Of a DNA stretch of 64,000 nucleotides, positions 18,330-29,547 are shown one piece after another. The stretch lies in the NCBI GenBank assembly GCA_937889645.1, contig CALBZE010000051.1, positions 1-64,000 on the forward strand, read 5' to 3'. The notes under the pieces are model-generated. The model did not search any database and had not been told where the DNA came from. It saw only the letters and a program-made list of their open reading frames with translations. The position numbers were made by a program, and so were the translations under genes. Every line of letters starts with the position of its first letter. Positions within the stretch are counted from its first letter, which is position 1. The DNA is from an uncultured bacterium. Its GTDB lineage: Bacteria > Gemmatimonadota > Gemmatimonadetes > Longimicrobiales > RSA9.

Positions 18330-19109
18330 TCAGGCCCGCACGACCTCGGTCGTCGCGATCTCGGCGAACCCGGCCGGATCCAGGCTCGCGCCGCCGACCA
18401 AGAGCCCGTCCACGTCCGGCGCGGCCAGGAGTTCGGCCGCGTTGGCCGGCTTGACGGAGCCGCCGTACAAGATCGGAATCCTCCGGGCCGCCTCGTCGCC
18501 CACGCGCTCGGCGAGCCGCCGGCGGAGGACGCCGTGCGCCGCGGAGGCGTCGGCCGGCGTCGCGTTCTTCCCCGTGCCGATCGCCCAGACCGGCTCGTAG
18601 GCGATCACGATGCGAGCGATCCGTTCGGGGTCCAGCCCCTCCAGCGCGGCGTCGAGCTGGCCGAGGATCACCGCCTCGACGCGCCCGGCCTCGCGCTGCT
18701 CGAGCGTCTCGCCGAGGCAGACGACGGGGGTCAACCCGCCATCCAGCGCCGCCGCGGTCTTGCGGCGGACGTCCTCGTCGGACTCGCCGAAGATGTGACG
18801 CCGCTCGGAGTGCCCGATGAGCGTGTAGCGCGCGCCGGCGTCCCTGGCCATCGGGATCGAGGTCTCGCCGGTGAACGCGCCCTGCGGCTCCCAGTAGACG
18901 TTCTGGACGCCGAGCGCGATGTCTTCCCGCCCGGCGAGGGCGGCGGCGGCGGCGGAAAGCGAGATCGCCGGCGGGAAGAAGATGACCGTCCTGTCGGCAC
19001 GCGGCGCGTACCGGGCCGTGAAGTCGCGGAAGAAGTCCCGCGTCTCGGACGGCCCCTTGTGCATCTTCCAGTTCCCGGCGATGACCGGCTTCGTCAGCGC
19101 GTCCGCCAT
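18330..19109 (-). CDS. tpiA: Triosephosphate isomerase
   Basis: TpiA (259 residues) interconverts dihydroxyacetone phosphate and glyceraldehyde 3-phosphate. Active-site residues N13 and K15 (AGNWKMHKG), H100 (IGHSERRH) and E172 (AYEPVWAIGTG) are present, with the phosphate-binding YGGSVKPANA and LVGGASL. The ATG at 19109 is chosen because GGAGG lies 9 bp upstream; an ATG two codons earlier overlaps the pgk stop codon as ATGA. It is co-transcribed with pgk. Confidence 0.96.
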   Translation of the reverse strand: MADALTKPVIAGNWKMHKGPSETRDFFRDFTARYAPRADRTVIFFPPAISLSAAAAALAGREDIALGVQNVYWEPQGAFTGETSIPMARDAGARYTLIGHSERRHIFGESDEDVRRKTAAALDGGLTPVVCLGETLEQREAGRVEAVILGQLDAALEGLDPERIARIVIAYEPVWAIGTGKNATPADASAAHGVLRRRLAERVGDEAARRIPILYGGSVKPANAAELLAAPDVDGLLVGGASLDPAGFAEIATTEVVRA

Positions 19110-19111
19110 CG

Positions 19112-20329
19112 TCATTCCCCTCCCTTCGCGTCCAGCGCGGCGACGCCGGGGAGCGTCTTCCCCTCGAGGAACTCGAGCGACGCGCCGCCGCCGGTCGACA
19201 CGTGCGTCACGCGGTCGGCCACGCCGGCAGCCTCGATCGCCGCCACGGTGTCGCCGCCGCCGATGATCGTCGTCGCGCCGCGATCCGTCGCCTCGGCGAC
19301 GGCGCGCGCGACGCCGTCCGTCCCGTGGCCGAACTCGGGGATCTCGAACATCCCCATGGGTCCGTTCCAGAGGACGGTACGCGCGTCGTGCAGGTACTCG
19401 CCGAACGTCGCGACGCTCTTCGGGCCGATGTCGAGGATCTTCCCCTCCGGCGGCACTTGGTCGCGGTCCAGGATCCACGTCCGCGCACCGGGCTCCGCCT
19501 GCCCGGCGACGACGCAGTCGACCGGGAGCGCGAGCTTGGCGCCGGCGCGCTCGAGCAGGTCCCGCGCCAGCTCGATCCGGTCCTCCTCGACGAGCGACGT
19601 GCCCGTCTCGAGGCCGAGCGCGCGGAAGAACGTGTTGGCCATCGCGCCGCCGATCAGGAGCCGGTCGACGCGCGGGAGCAGATTCTCGATGACGTCGATC
19701 TTCCCCGAGATCTTGGCGCCGCCGATGATCGCGACGAACGGCCGCTCGGGCGACTCGAGCGCCTGCGAGAGGAAGTGCAGCTCGCGCTCCATGAGGAGCC
19801 CGGCCACGGCCGGGCGGCGCTCCTGCTTCATGACGACGGCGACGCCGCAGGTGGACGCGTGCGCCCGGTGCGCCGCGCCGAAGGCGTCGTTCACGTAGAC
19901 GTCTCCGAGGGCGGCGAGCGCCTCCGCCAGCTCTTCGTCGTTCGTCTCCTCGCCCGGCAGGTAGCGCACGTTCTCGAGGAGGAGGATTTCGCCCGGCCGC
20001 AGCGCATCCGCCGCGGCGTGCGCATCGGCCCCGACGACGTCGGCCACGAAGTGGACCGGCACCTCGACCAGCTCCTCGAGCCGCTCGGCGACCGGCTTGA
20101 GCGAGTATTCGGGTTTCCACTGCCCCTTCGGGCGCCCGAGGTGCGATACGAGGATCACGCGCGCCTGCCGTGCCAGCAGATAGTTCAGCGTGGGCAGCGT
20201 CGCGCGGATGCGCGTGTCGTCCGTGATCCGGCCGTCGTCGTCGAGCGGCACGTTGTAGTCCACGCGCACGAGGACGCGCTTGCCGTGCAGCGCGGCGTCC
20301 GGTAGGTCCTTGAGCGTCTTCGTATCCAT
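19112..20329 (-). CDS. pgk: Phosphoglycerate kinase
   Basis: Pgk (405 residues) makes ATP from 1,3-bisphosphoglycerate. The N-terminal substrate motif RVLVRVDYNVPLDDDG, SHLGRPKG, the AFGAAHRAHAST region and the C-terminal nucleotide motif GGGDTVAAIEAAG are all clear. The length is normal for the family. It precedes tpiA, while gap is in a separate nearby unit. Confidence 0.97.
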   Translation of the reverse strand: MDTKTLKDLPDAALHGKRVLVRVDYNVPLDDDGRITDDTRIRATLPTLNYLLARQARVILVSHLGRPKGQWKPEYSLKPVAERLEELVEVPVHFVADVVGADAHAAADALRPGEILLLENVRYLPGEETNDEELAEALAALGDVYVNDAFGAAHRAHASTCGVAVVMKQERRPAVAGLLMERELHFLSQALESPERPFVAIIGGAKISGKIDVIENLLPRVDRLLIGGAMANTFFRALGLETGTSLVEEDRIELARDLLERAGAKLALPVDCVVAGQAEPGARTWILDRDQVPPEGKILDIGPKSVATFGEYLHDARTVLWNGPMGMFEIPEFGHGTDGVARAVAEATDRGATTIIGGGDTVAAIEAAGVADRVTHVSTGGGASLEFLEGKTLPGVAALDAKGGE

Positions 20330-20406
20330 TTTCGATCGTGTTCGCGATGCGGCTCGCCGGCCGCGCTCGAGTCGTGCGTCGGGGTGGCCGACGCCGGGCG
20401 GCGGGT

Positions 20407-20436
20407 AAGCTATCGCGCCCCCGCGGCCGCGATCAA
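20407..20436 (-). promoter_or_regulatory. Predicted promoter of pgk-tpiA
   Basis: On the - strand, TTGATC (20431-20436), an 18-bp spacer and TAGCTT (20407-20412) overlap the last codons of the alpha/beta hydrolase gene. The leader before pgk would be about 70 nt. The -10 is identical to those of moaD, yicC and the lipoprotein at 51969. Confidence 0.5.
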
Positions 20437-21383
20437 GCCGCGCCGACGGGCGCCGAGAGGAACTCCAGGATGGCCTCGGCGACGACGCCCGGCGCCTCCC
20501 AGTTGGGCGAGTGCCCGGCCTCGTGCACCCATTGTAGTCTGGCGCCGGGAATCGCGGCCGCGGCGCGCTCGGCGTGGGACGGCGGGAAGAATGCGTCGCG
20601 TGCGCCCCACACGACCAGCGTCGGCGCGCGTAGCGTTGCGAGCTCCTCGTCGCCCACGACCTCGCGCTGGCCCCTCGGGCCGGAGAACAGGCGGAACGCC
20701 CGGGCCAGGAGCGCGGGATCGCCCGCCCTGGCAGACCAGTAGAGGTAGTCGAAGAGCGCCGGCTCGATCGCGGGGTCGAGCGGCCGCCCCGCCGTCATCA
20801 GGCGACGGACCACCCACACCGTGCCCCAGCGGCTCGGGCGGAGCAGGAGCGGCCCCAGGAACGGCAGCCCGGCCATCCGGACGATGGTCGGCATCTCGGG
20901 TCCGAGCCCGGCCGAGTCGATCATGACCAGGCGACGTACGTCGTCGGGGCGCCGCTGCGCGAGCCGGATGCCGACGAGCCCGCCGAAGGAGGTGCCCACG
21001 ACGTCGAAGCCCCGCACGCCGATCGAAGAAAGCCAGCCGTCGACGACCTCGGCGATCTGGCGGCCAAGTCCGACCCTCGGCTCGATCCCGGGCGAGAATC
21101 CGAACCCGGGCAGGTCGAGGGCGAGGACGCGGAAGCGTTGGGCGAGGCGGCCCATCACGCCGAACCAGTTGGCCGCGCCGCCGCCCGCGCCGTGGAGCAG
21201 CACCACGGCCGGCCCTTCCCCGACCTCGAGGCAATGGAGCCGGACGCCGTCGACGTCAGCCCACCGGCTTGCGGCGGCGATGCCCGCCGCGGCGAGCACG
21301 CCGTCCATAGCGGCGGCCAGCGCGCGCTCGGCGTGAACCCGCGCCGCCGGCCTCTCGACGTGCTCGACCCGTCGCCTCGTCAC
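20433..21383 (-). CDS. Alpha/beta-hydrolase fold protein
   Basis: This 316-residue protein has the complete fold signature: oxyanion motif HGAGGG (64-69), nucleophile elbow GTSFGG with S132, catalytic acid D263 in WGARDAFFP and H291 in EAGHSPNWE. It may hydrolyse an ester or related bond, but no substrate can be assigned. The start is uncertain: GTG at 21383 gives a 25-residue Arg-rich extension, and M26 is an alternative. It lies between pgk and the zinc-ribbon gene in the same direction. Confidence 0.85.
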   Translation of the reverse strand: MTRRRVEHVERPAARVHAERALAAAMDGVLAAAGIAAASRWADVDGVRLHCLEVGEGPAVVLLHGAGGGAANWFGVMGRLAQRFRVLALDLPGFGFSPGIEPRVGLGRQIAEVVDGWLSSIGVRGFDVVGTSFGGLVGIRLAQRRPDDVRRLVMIDSAGLGPEMPTIVRMAGLPFLGPLLLRPSRWGTVWVVRRLMTAGRPLDPAIEPALFDYLYWSARAGDPALLARAFRLFSGPRGQREVVGDEELATLRAPTLVVWGARDAFFPPSHAERAAAAIPGARLQWVHEAGHSPNWEAPGVVAEAILEFLSAPVGAA

Positions 21384-21398
21384 GACCGATCCCTCGTT

Positions 21399-21599
21399 CT
21401 AGCGGCTGACGTGCGTTTCCGCGACCTGGACGGACAGGCGGACGGAGTCCAGCCCGCGAATCGAAACGTAGAGCGGCGTTTCACAGTTGCTGCATACCAC
21501 GCGGGCGCGCCCGGCCAGGGATCCCACCACGGCGATGTCCCGGCGGCCGCAGACCGGACAGCGGTACGTTCCGTGATGCTGTTCGTTCGCCTGGGGCAT
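21399..21599 (-). CDS. Small zinc-ribbon protein
   Basis: This 66-residue protein contains two CxxC pairs (C14/C17 in YRCPVCGRR and C36/C39 in VVCSNCETPL) spaced as in a zinc ribbon. The C-terminal 25 residues form a short beta-rich tail. It has a plausible GGTGG ribosome binding site and is located directly upstream of the hydrolase. Its function is unknown; single zinc ribbons of this size may bind nucleic acid or protein. Confidence 0.65.
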   Translation of the reverse strand: MPQANEQHHGTYRCPVCGRRDIAVVGSLAGRARVVCSNCETPLYVSIRGLDSVRLSVQVAETHVSR

Positions 21600-21671
21600 G
21601 GCTCACCACCGGTCCAGCGACGAGCGAAAACGAACATCTCCCCGTGGCGAGTTGCGTGCCATTCCGTGCGC

Positions 21672-21704
21672 GCGGCCCCCGGCGGCAGAGCCGCCGGGGG
21701 CCGC
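21672..21704 (-). terminator. Hairpin terminator after gap
   Basis: Perfect 14-bp arms (GCGGCCCCCGGCGG and its complement) flank a 5-base loop, 38 bp after the gap stop codon. No U-tract follows. Confidence 0.6.
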
Positions 21705-21742
21705 GTCCTCGCCCGCGATCCGCGGTCACACGCGCCGGCCGA

Positions 21743-23517
<1,775 letters not shown>

Positions 23518-23619
23518 CGGCCCCCTGGTTGGAGTCGCCCGATCGGAGTCCCCCGATCGACGTCGGTAGACCCATAAATCGGACGAAGGGGCACCGCCAT
23601 GGCGGCGCGGGACGGTATA

Positions 23620-23649
23620 TTGACCGCGGATAACGGCTTACGTTAGGAT
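23620..23649 (+). promoter_or_regulatory. Predicted promoter of the SulP transporter gene
   Basis: TTGACC (23620-23625), an 18-bp spacer and TAGGAT (23644-23649) lie about 60 bp before the GTG start, in the 190-bp region divergent from comF. Confidence 0.5.
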
Positions 23650-23707
23650 CAATCGCGCGTTTCGACGAACGTCTTCTTTACCACCCCATCGCGGGGGTGG
23701 AGGGTCT

Positions 23708-25423
23708 GTGCTAGTCCCGAAGCTGTTTACAACTCTGACGGATTATTCGCGACGGCAGTTCGTCGCGGATTTGATCGCGGGCGTCATCGTCGGCGTCGTG
23801 GCGATCCCGCTGGCCATCGCCTTCGCCATTGCGAGCGGCGTCGGCCCCGAACGGGGCCTGTACACTGCGATCGTCGCCGGCTTCCTCATCTCCGCGCTCG
23901 GCGGGTCACGCGTCCAGATCGGCGGACCCACGGGCGCGTTCGTCATCATCGTCTACGGGATCGTGCAGAGCCACGGCGTGGACGGCCTCATCGTGGCGAC
24001 GATGATGGCGGGTGCGCTCCTGGTCGCGCTCGGGCTGGCCCGACTCGGGGGCGCGATCAAGTTCATCCCCTACCCCGTGACGGTCGGATTCACGAGCGGG
24101 ATCGCCGTGATCATCTTCTCCGGCCAGGTCGGCGACCTGCTCGGGATGCGCCTCACGGACGTCCCGGCGGACTTCGTCGGCAAGTGGACGACGTACGCCG
24201 CGAACCTCCACGCGGTGGACCCGACGACGGTCGCCGTGGCCGCGGGGACGCTCGCGATCCTGATCCTGTGGCCGCGCTTCAATCGTCGGATCCCGCCAGC
24301 CATTGTGGCGCTCCTTGCGTCGACGGCGGCGGTTCAGCTCTTCGGTCTCCCGGTCGAGACGATCGGCGACCGCTTCGGCGAGATCCAGGCCGGGCTGCCG
24401 CGTCCCTCGGTGCCCCGGATCGACTTCGCCATGATGCGCGACCTGGTCGGACCCGCCTTCGCCATTGCGATGCTCGGCGCGATCGAGTCGCTGCTGTCCG
24501 CCGTCGTCGCCGACGGTATGATCGGCGGCCGGCATCGGTCCAACATGGAGCTCGTCGCCCAGGGCGTCGCCAACATCGCCTCGCCGCTCTTCGGCGGGAT
24601 CCCGGCGACCGGCGCGATCGCGCGGACCGCGACCAACGTGCGGAACGGCGGCCGCACGCCGGTGGCCGGGATGGTCCACGCGGTGACGCTGCTGCTGATC
24701 ACGCTCTTCTTCGGGCGCTGGGCGGCGATGATCCCGATGGCGGCCCTCGCCGCGATCCTCGTGGTCGTGGCGTATCACATGAGCGAATGGCGCACGTTCC
24801 GCGCGGAGCTGCGCGCCCCGCGGAGCGACGTGCTCGTCCTCCTGTCGACCTTCTCGCTCACCGTCCTCTTCGATCTCGTCATCGCGATCGAGGTCGGGAT
24901 GGTGATGGCGGCGTTCCTCTTCATGCGCCGCATGGCGGAGGTCACCAACGTGCACGTCTTCACCCGCGAATTCCGCGACGCCGGCGACGCCGAGGAGGCG
25001 GCCGATCCGATGTCGCTGCGCTGGAGGGACGTCCCCGAAGGCGTCCAGGTCTACGAGATCAACGGCCCGTTCTTCTTCGGCGCGGCGGAGGTGTTCCGCG
25101 AGCAGCTCTCCCGCTTCGCGGAGAAGCCGAGGGTCCTGGTCCTGCGAATGCGCCACGTCCCCGCCATCGACTCGACGGGGATCCATGCACTGCGCCAGGT
25201 GATTCGGCGGAGCCGGCAGGAGGGCACGCACGTCGTCCTCTCCGGGGTGCACGCCCAGCCGATGGTCGCGCTCGGCCGCGCGGGGCTCCTCGACGAAATG
25301 GGCGAAGAGAACGTGTGCGGGAACATCGACGACGCGCTGAACCGCGCCCGCGAGTATCTGGGGCTCCCGCCCGTCCCGCCGCCGGCGATCGTGGGGGCGA
25401 CGCAGGTGCCGGCGTCGAACTGA
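23708..25423 (+). CDS. SulP-family anion transporter with STAS domain
   Basis: This 571-residue inner-membrane protein has about 10-12 hydrophobic segments. The SulP signature is in [20 protein letters not shown] near residues 29-48, with [11 protein letters not shown] following. A cytoplasmic STAS domain occupies roughly residues 440-545 ([16 protein letters not shown]). Family members carry bicarbonate, sulfate or other anions with Na+ or H+; the substrate here is undetermined. GTG is used as start with GGAGGG about 5 bp upstream. It converges on aroE with 10 bp between stop codons. Confidence 0.92.
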   Translation: MLVPKLFTTLTDYSRRQFVADLIAGVIVGVVAIPLAIAFAIASGVGPERGLYTAIVAGFLISALGGSRVQIGGPTGAFVIIVYGIVQSHGVDGLIVATMMAGALLVALGLARLGGAIKFIPYPVTVGFTSGIAVIIFSGQVGDLLGMRLTDVPADFVGKWTTYAANLHAVDPTTVAVAAGTLAILILWPRFNRRIPPAIVALLASTAAVQLFGLPVETIGDRFGEIQAGLPRPSVPRIDFAMMRDLVGPAFAIAMLGAIESLLSAVVADGMIGGRHRSNMELVAQGVANIASPLFGGIPATGAIARTATNVRNGGRTPVAGMVHAVTLLLITLFFGRWAAMIPMAALAAILVVVAYHMSEWRTFRAELRAPRSDVLVLLSTFSLTVLFDLVIAIEVGMVMAAFLFMRRMAEVTNVHVFTREFRDAGDAEEAADPMSLRWRDVPEGVQVYEINGPFFFGAAEVFREQLSRFAEKPRVLVLRMRHVPAIDSTGIHALRQVIRRSRQEGTHVVLSGVHAQPMVALGRAGLLDEMGEENVCGNIDDALNRAREYLGLPPVPPPAIVGATQVPASN

Positions 25424-25433
25424 ACGCGGCGCT

Positions 25434-26279
25434 CTACCGGGCCGCCACGGCCACCTCGTCCAACGCCCGCCGCATCGCCTCGACCGGCGCCGGTCGGCCC
25501 CACCAGCGCTCGAACGCCGCCGCGCCCTGGGCAAGGAGCATCTCGCGCCCATCGGCGGCGAGGATCCCGCGGCGACGCGCCTCGTGGACCCATGCCGTCT
25601 CGCCCGGTGCGTAGACGAGGTCCAGCGCCGCGCCGACCGCCGGCCCGCACTCGAAGTCGAAGGGTAGCGGGTCGCCCGCGTGCAGCCCGAGCGGCGTGGC
25701 GTTGACGACGACGTCGAACCGCTCCCGCCCCGCCTTGCCCGGGTCGCTGACCACCCGCAGTCCGTCCCCCGCATCGAACCGGGCGACGAGCGACAGCGCC
25801 CGCTCGGGCGAGCGGGCCTGGATCGAGATCGAATCGGCTCCGTCCTCGAGCAGCCCCGCAACCGCAGCGGCCGCCGCGCCGCCCGCGCCGAGGAGGAGTA
25901 CCCGCGCCCCACGCACCGACCCGACCAGGGCTCGCACCGCCGCCCGGAAGCCCGCCACATCGGTGTTGTCCCCGTGGATCCGGCCGTCCTCGAGCCAGAA
26001 CGTGTTGCACGCGCCCGTACGTAGCACGGCCTCGGTGGGCGCTTCGATCAGACCCGCGGCCAGCGCCTTGTGGGGGATCGTCACGTTCCCGGCGCCGCCG
26101 GCCCGCGCTATCCCGGTCATGAGCCCCGGAAACGTCGCCGCGTCGCACCGGATCGCCACGTACACGCCATCGACGCCAGACTCGGCGAACGCCGCGTTCT
26201 GAAGGCGGGGCGAAAGGGAGTGGGCCACAGGGTCGCCGAGGAGAGCGACCAGCCGGGTGGAGGAAGTGATCGGGGTCAC
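25434..26279 (-). CDS. aroE: Shikimate dehydrogenase
   Basis: AroE (281 residues) reduces 3-dehydroshikimate with NADPH in aromatic amino-acid synthesis. GDPVAHSLSP (15-24), NVTIPHK with catalytic K71, GDNTD with D107, and the nucleotide motif LLGAGGAAAAAV are all present. It starts at GTG 26279, 6 bp after the phosphatase gene, and is the last gene of the radA operon. Confidence 0.95.
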   Translation of the reverse strand: MTPITSSTRLVALLGDPVAHSLSPRLQNAAFAESGVDGVYVAIRCDAATFPGLMTGIARAGGAGNVTIPHKALAAGLIEAPTEAVLRTGACNTFWLEDGRIHGDNTDVAGFRAAVRALVGSVRGARVLLLGAGGAAAAAVAGLLEDGADSISIQARSPERALSLVARFDAGDGLRVVSDPGKAGRERFDVVVNATPLGLHAGDPLPFDFECGPAVGAALDLVYAPGETAWVHEARRRGILAADGREMLLAQGAAAFERWWGRPAPVEAMRRALDEVAVAAR

Positions 26280-26285
26280 GTCGCG

Positions 26286-26789
26286 TCAGGGCGCCAGGAT
26301 CGGCTCCAGCCGTGCCAAAACGCCGTCCAGGACTCGGTCCAGCTCGCGAAACGTGCGCCTGTACTCCTCGGCATCGCCGCCGAACGGGTCCGGGACCGAC
26401 GCGCCCGTCGACTCACCCTCGCCGAAATCGCACACGAGCGCCGCCTTTTCACCCGCGCCGAGATCGGCCACGGCATCCAGGTGGGAGGCGCCCATCACCA
26501 GGATCAGGTCCGCCCACTCGACGAGCTCCGGCGTGAGCGGCTGGGACAGGTGCCCGCCGAGGTCGATCCCGTGCTCCGCGGCGACCGCCACCGCATGCCG
26601 CGACGCGGGCGCGCCGTGCGCCGCCGCGATCCCCGCCGACCGCACGGCCACGTGCGACCATCCGCGCTCCCGCACCTTGTGGCGCGCGATCGCTTCAGCC
26701 ATCGGGCTCCGGCACGTGTTACCCGTGCATACGAAGAGCAGGTTGTATGTCGTCGGCCGCGTCTGATCCGCTTCGTTTCTATCCACCAT
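26286..26789 (-). CDS. Low-molecular-weight phosphatase, protein-arginine-phosphatase-like
   Basis: The 167-residue enzyme has the P-loop VCTGNTCRSPMAE with nucleophile C21 and R27, and the general acid D134 in VPDPFGG. Thr inside CTGNTCR is the residue that distinguishes Bacillus YwlE protein-arginine phosphatase from ordinary tyrosine phosphatases, which have a hydrophobic residue there. It overlaps the end of the sua5-like gene, the same neighbour as ywlE has in Bacillus. An additional insert (about 120-132) is not recognised. Phosphoarginine activity is inference. Confidence 0.85.
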   Translation of the reverse strand: MVDRNEADQTRPTTYNLLFVCTGNTCRSPMAEAIARHKVRERGWSHVAVRSAGIAAAHGAPASRHAVAVAAEHGIDLGGHLSQPLTPELVEWADLILVMGASHLDAVADLGAGEKAALVCDFGEGESTGASVPDPFGGDAEEYRRTFRELDRVLDGVLARLEPILAP

Positions 26790-27426
26790 CGATCCCGTCC
26801 ACTACGCGCCGTAGCTCCTCCGCCGTCACCGCCCCGTGCCGCAAGATCCGTGGCGGCGAGATGCTGCAGTCAACGATCGTGGACGGCGGCGACGGCGGCA
26901 ACCGCCCGCCATCCAGGATCCAGAGATCGTCGCCGGCGCCCACGGCGGCGGCAACGCGCACCACCTCCTCCACATCGCTCGCCGGCGGCTCGCCCGGGAG
27001 GTTCACGCTGGTCGACGTGATCGGCTCGCCGAGCGCCTCGAGCAGCGCGCGGATCCCGGGGTGCGACGTCGCCCGCACGGCGACGGTCCCGCCCGCCCCG
27101 GTGACGCGCGCCGGGAACGGCCGCAGCGCCCGTAGCGCGAGCGTGAGTGGGCCGGGCCAGAACGCCTCCGCCAGCCGCCGCGCGTCCTGCGTCCAATCGA
27201 GCCCGGGAAGCTGTGACCGGTCCAGCACCAAGAGGAGGAACGCCTTGGCCCCTTCGCGAGACTTGAGGCGCGCCAGCCGCTCGAGCGCCGCCGCGTCGAG
27301 CGTGCAACCGAAGCCGTAGACCGTCTCCGTCGGGTAGGCAACGAGTCCCCCGCGCCTCAGGTGGTCGGCCACCCGCGCGGCATTGGCCGCGTGGTCCGAC
27401 GGAAGCACGAAGGGGATACGCGTCAT
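26779..27426 (-). CDS. L-threonylcarbamoyladenylate synthase (Sua5/YciO/YrdC family)
   Basis: This 215-residue protein makes threonylcarbamoyl-AMP for the t6A modification of ANN-decoding tRNAs. GGLVAYPTETVYGFGCTLDA, KSREGAKAFLLLV, FWPGPLTLAL and STSVNLPGEPP are typical of the YrdC domain. The Sua5 C-terminal domain is absent, so it is the short YwlC/YrdC form. The ATG overlaps the ispD stop codon (ATGA) and its 3' end overlaps the phosphatase gene. Confidence 0.92.
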   Translation of the reverse strand: MTRIPFVLPSDHAANAARVADHLRRGGLVAYPTETVYGFGCTLDAAALERLARLKSREGAKAFLLLVLDRSQLPGLDWTQDARRLAEAFWPGPLTLALRALRPFPARVTGAGGTVAVRATSHPGIRALLEALGEPITSTSVNLPGEPPASDVEEVVRVAAAVGAGDDLWILDGGRLPPSPPSTIVDCSISPPRILRHGAVTAEELRRVVDGIDGG

Positions 27427-28139
27427 GCGCCCGCCCCGATCCGGGCCCGCAACAACGCCTCCGCCACGATCAGGTCGGCCGGCCGCGTGACCTTCAGGTT
27501 CTCCGGCGACCCCTCGACCACGACGACCGTGCCGCCGTACCGCTCGACCAAGGCCGCGTCGTCCGTGGCGCGGACCCCTTCCTGCGCCGCCCGCCGGTAT
27601 GCGTCCAGCAGCATGGCCCGTGGAAATGCCTGCGGCGTCTGCGCAGCGCGGAGCACCGCCCGGTCCGGCGTCCCGACGATCCGCCCCTCGGCATCGACCT
27701 GCTTCAGCGTGTCCGTGACCGGCACGCCGACCACCGCGCCGACGCCGGTCCCGGCCGCCCCGAGCGCTCGGTCGATCACGTCTCTCGTGACCAGCGGCCG
27801 CGCCGCGTCGTGGACCAGGACGATGTCCACCGATTCCGGTACGACCTCCAAACCGCGGTGTACGGAATCTCCTCGCTCCGCGCCGCCCGCGACCACCACC
27901 ACCCGCTCGTCCAGCTCCACGAGCCACGACGGCGGAGCCGCCGCGTCCTCGGCCGGGAGCGCCACCACCGCGCACACGATCGAAGGATGCTCCAAGAAGG
28001 GCCTGAGCGAGTGGACCAGGATCGGCTCGCCCAGGAGCTCGGCGAACTGCTTCCGCACACCGCCCATCCGCCGCCCCGAACCGCCGGCGGCGATGACCAC
28101 CGCGGCGCTCCCCAGCCTTGCCTCCACCCCGTCCTTCAC
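27423..28139 (-). CDS. ispD: 2-C-methyl-D-erythritol 4-phosphate cytidylyltransferase
   Basis: IspD (238 residues) catalyses the CTP-dependent third step of the MEP isoprenoid pathway. The nucleotide motif VIAAGGSGRRMGGVRKQF, LVHDAARPLV, TPQAFPRAML and ATDDAALVE are diagnostic. The GTG at 28139 overlaps the radA stop codon (GTGA); a GTG four codons later is better spaced from a GAAGGA and is an alternative. ispF, its frequent neighbour, is not adjacent. Confidence 0.94.
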   Translation of the reverse strand: MKDGVEARLGSAAVVIAAGGSGRRMGGVRKQFAELLGEPILVHSLRPFLEHPSIVCAVVALPAEDAAAPPSWLVELDERVVVVAGGAERGDSVHRGLEVVPESVDIVLVHDAARPLVTRDVIDRALGAAGTGVGAVVGVPVTDTLKQVDAEGRIVGTPDRAVLRAAQTPQAFPRAMLLDAYRRAAQEGVRATDDAALVERYGGTVVVVEGSPENLKVTRPADLIVAEALLRARIGAGA

Positions 28140-29527
28140 TTGAAAAGCCGCTCCATCAACTCGCCCACCGTCTCGACCGGGACCAACTCCAAACGCCCGT
28201 TCTCGCCCTTCCCCCACCCCGTCGGCACAGCGCGCCGGGGAAGATAGGCCCGCTCGAACCCCATGCGTGCCGCCTCGACCAGCCGTCGCTCCACCTGCCC
28301 GACGGCGCGGAGCTCGCCACCCAACCCGACCTCGCCGATGAACACCGCGTCGCCCGGAACCTGCCGGTCGAACACGCTCGAGGCCAGCGCCGCGACGAGC
28401 CCCAGGTCGCCGGCGGTCTCGACCAGCCGCACGCCGCCGACGACGTTCAAGAAGACGTCGAGCTGGCCGAACCCGATCCCCGCGCGCTTCTCGAGCACCG
28501 CGAGGAGCAGCGCCAGCCGCTGCCGGTCGAACCCCGTGCTCACCCGCTGCGGCGCGCCGTAGCTCGCCCTCGTGCACAGCGCCTGCACCTCGACCAGAAG
28601 CGGACGCGTCCCCTCGATCGTCGCCACGACCGCCGCGCCGCTCACACCCACCGTGCGCTCCCGCAGGAACAGCTCCGATGGGTTCTCGACCGGGACCAGC
28701 CCCGTCTGCGTCATCCGGAACACGCCGATCTCGTCGACGCCGCCGAAGCGGTTCTTGTTCGCCCGCAGCACCCGATGGTCGAGGCTCCCGGCGCCCTCGA
28801 AGTAGAGGACCGTGTCGACGATGTGCTCCAGCGTCTTCGGCCCCGCGACCATCCCGCCCTTCGTCACGTGCCCGACGATGAAGACCGCGGTGCCTCGCTC
28901 CTTCGCGCAACGCTGGAGACGCGCCGCGCACTCGCGCACCTGGCTCACGTTCCCGGGCGCCCCCTCCAGGTCCGGCGTGTACACCGTCTGGATCGAGTCG
29001 ACGAAGAGCGCCGCCGGATTCGACTCCGAGGCCCGCGCCAGGATCGCGTCCAGGTCCGTCTCGCCGAGGAAGAGGACGTCGCCCGCGCCCGCGCCGAGCC
29101 GGTCCGCCCTCAGCCGCACCTGCGCCGCCGACTCCTCGCCCGAAACGTACAGCGTCCGCCGGCCCGCCGCCTCGAGCCGCGCCGCGACCTGCAGCAGCAG
29201 CGTGCTCTTCCCGATCCCGGGCTCGCCGCCAACCAGGACGAGCGAGCCCGGTACGACGCCGCCGCCGAGCACGAAATCGAACTCGTTCAGCCCCGTGCGC
29301 CACCGATCGGCGTCGCCTCCTTCGATCTCCGCCAGCCGCGCGGGCGGCGCACCCTCGGAGGCCGCCCCGGCAACGGACCGCCCACCCCGGGCCGCCGCGC
29401 CTCGCTTACGCGACGTCGGTTCCTCGACCAGCGTGTTCCACGCATCACACGCCGGGCAACGCCCCGCCCACCTCGGGCTCTCGTTGCCACATTCGGTGCA
29501 AAAGTAGATCATTTTGAGCTTCGGCAT
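28136..29527 (-). CDS. radA: DNA repair protein RadA
   Basis: RadA/Sms (463 residues) is a RecA-like helicase acting on recombination intermediates. The N-terminal C4 zinc finger (C10, C13, C24, C27), Walker A GEPGIGKSTLL, the RadA-specific KNRFGG motif and a C-terminal Lon-protease-like domain (GDAVFIGEVGLGGELRAV) are present. The ATG MPKLKMIYFC is the family start; upstream in-frame codons run into the heptamer-repeat island. It heads the operon ending in aroE. Confidence 0.95.
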   Translation of the reverse strand: MPKLKMIYFCTECGNESPRWAGRCPACDAWNTLVEEPTSRKRGAAARGGRSVAGAASEGAPPARLAEIEGGDADRWRTGLNEFDFVLGGGVVPGSLVLVGGEPGIGKSTLLLQVAARLEAAGRRTLYVSGEESAAQVRLRADRLGAGAGDVLFLGETDLDAILARASESNPAALFVDSIQTVYTPDLEGAPGNVSQVRECAARLQRCAKERGTAVFIVGHVTKGGMVAGPKTLEHIVDTVLYFEGAGSLDHRVLRANKNRFGGVDEIGVFRMTQTGLVPVENPSELFLRERTVGVSGAAVVATIEGTRPLLVEVQALCTRASYGAPQRVSTGFDRQRLALLLAVLEKRAGIGFGQLDVFLNVVGGVRLVETAGDLGLVAALASSVFDRQVPGDAVFIGEVGLGGELRAVGQVERRLVEAARMGFERAYLPRRAVPTGWGKGENGRLELVPVETVGELMERLFK

Positions 29528-29547
29528 GACGGGTGGTACACCGGAGT

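Noticed and set aside
23906..25960. A 684-residue open frame on the - strand opposite the SulP transporter gene
   Set aside because: It is antisense to a clearly recognisable transporter and aroE, has an implausibly charged composition and no motif. Long antisense frames are common in DNA this GC-rich.
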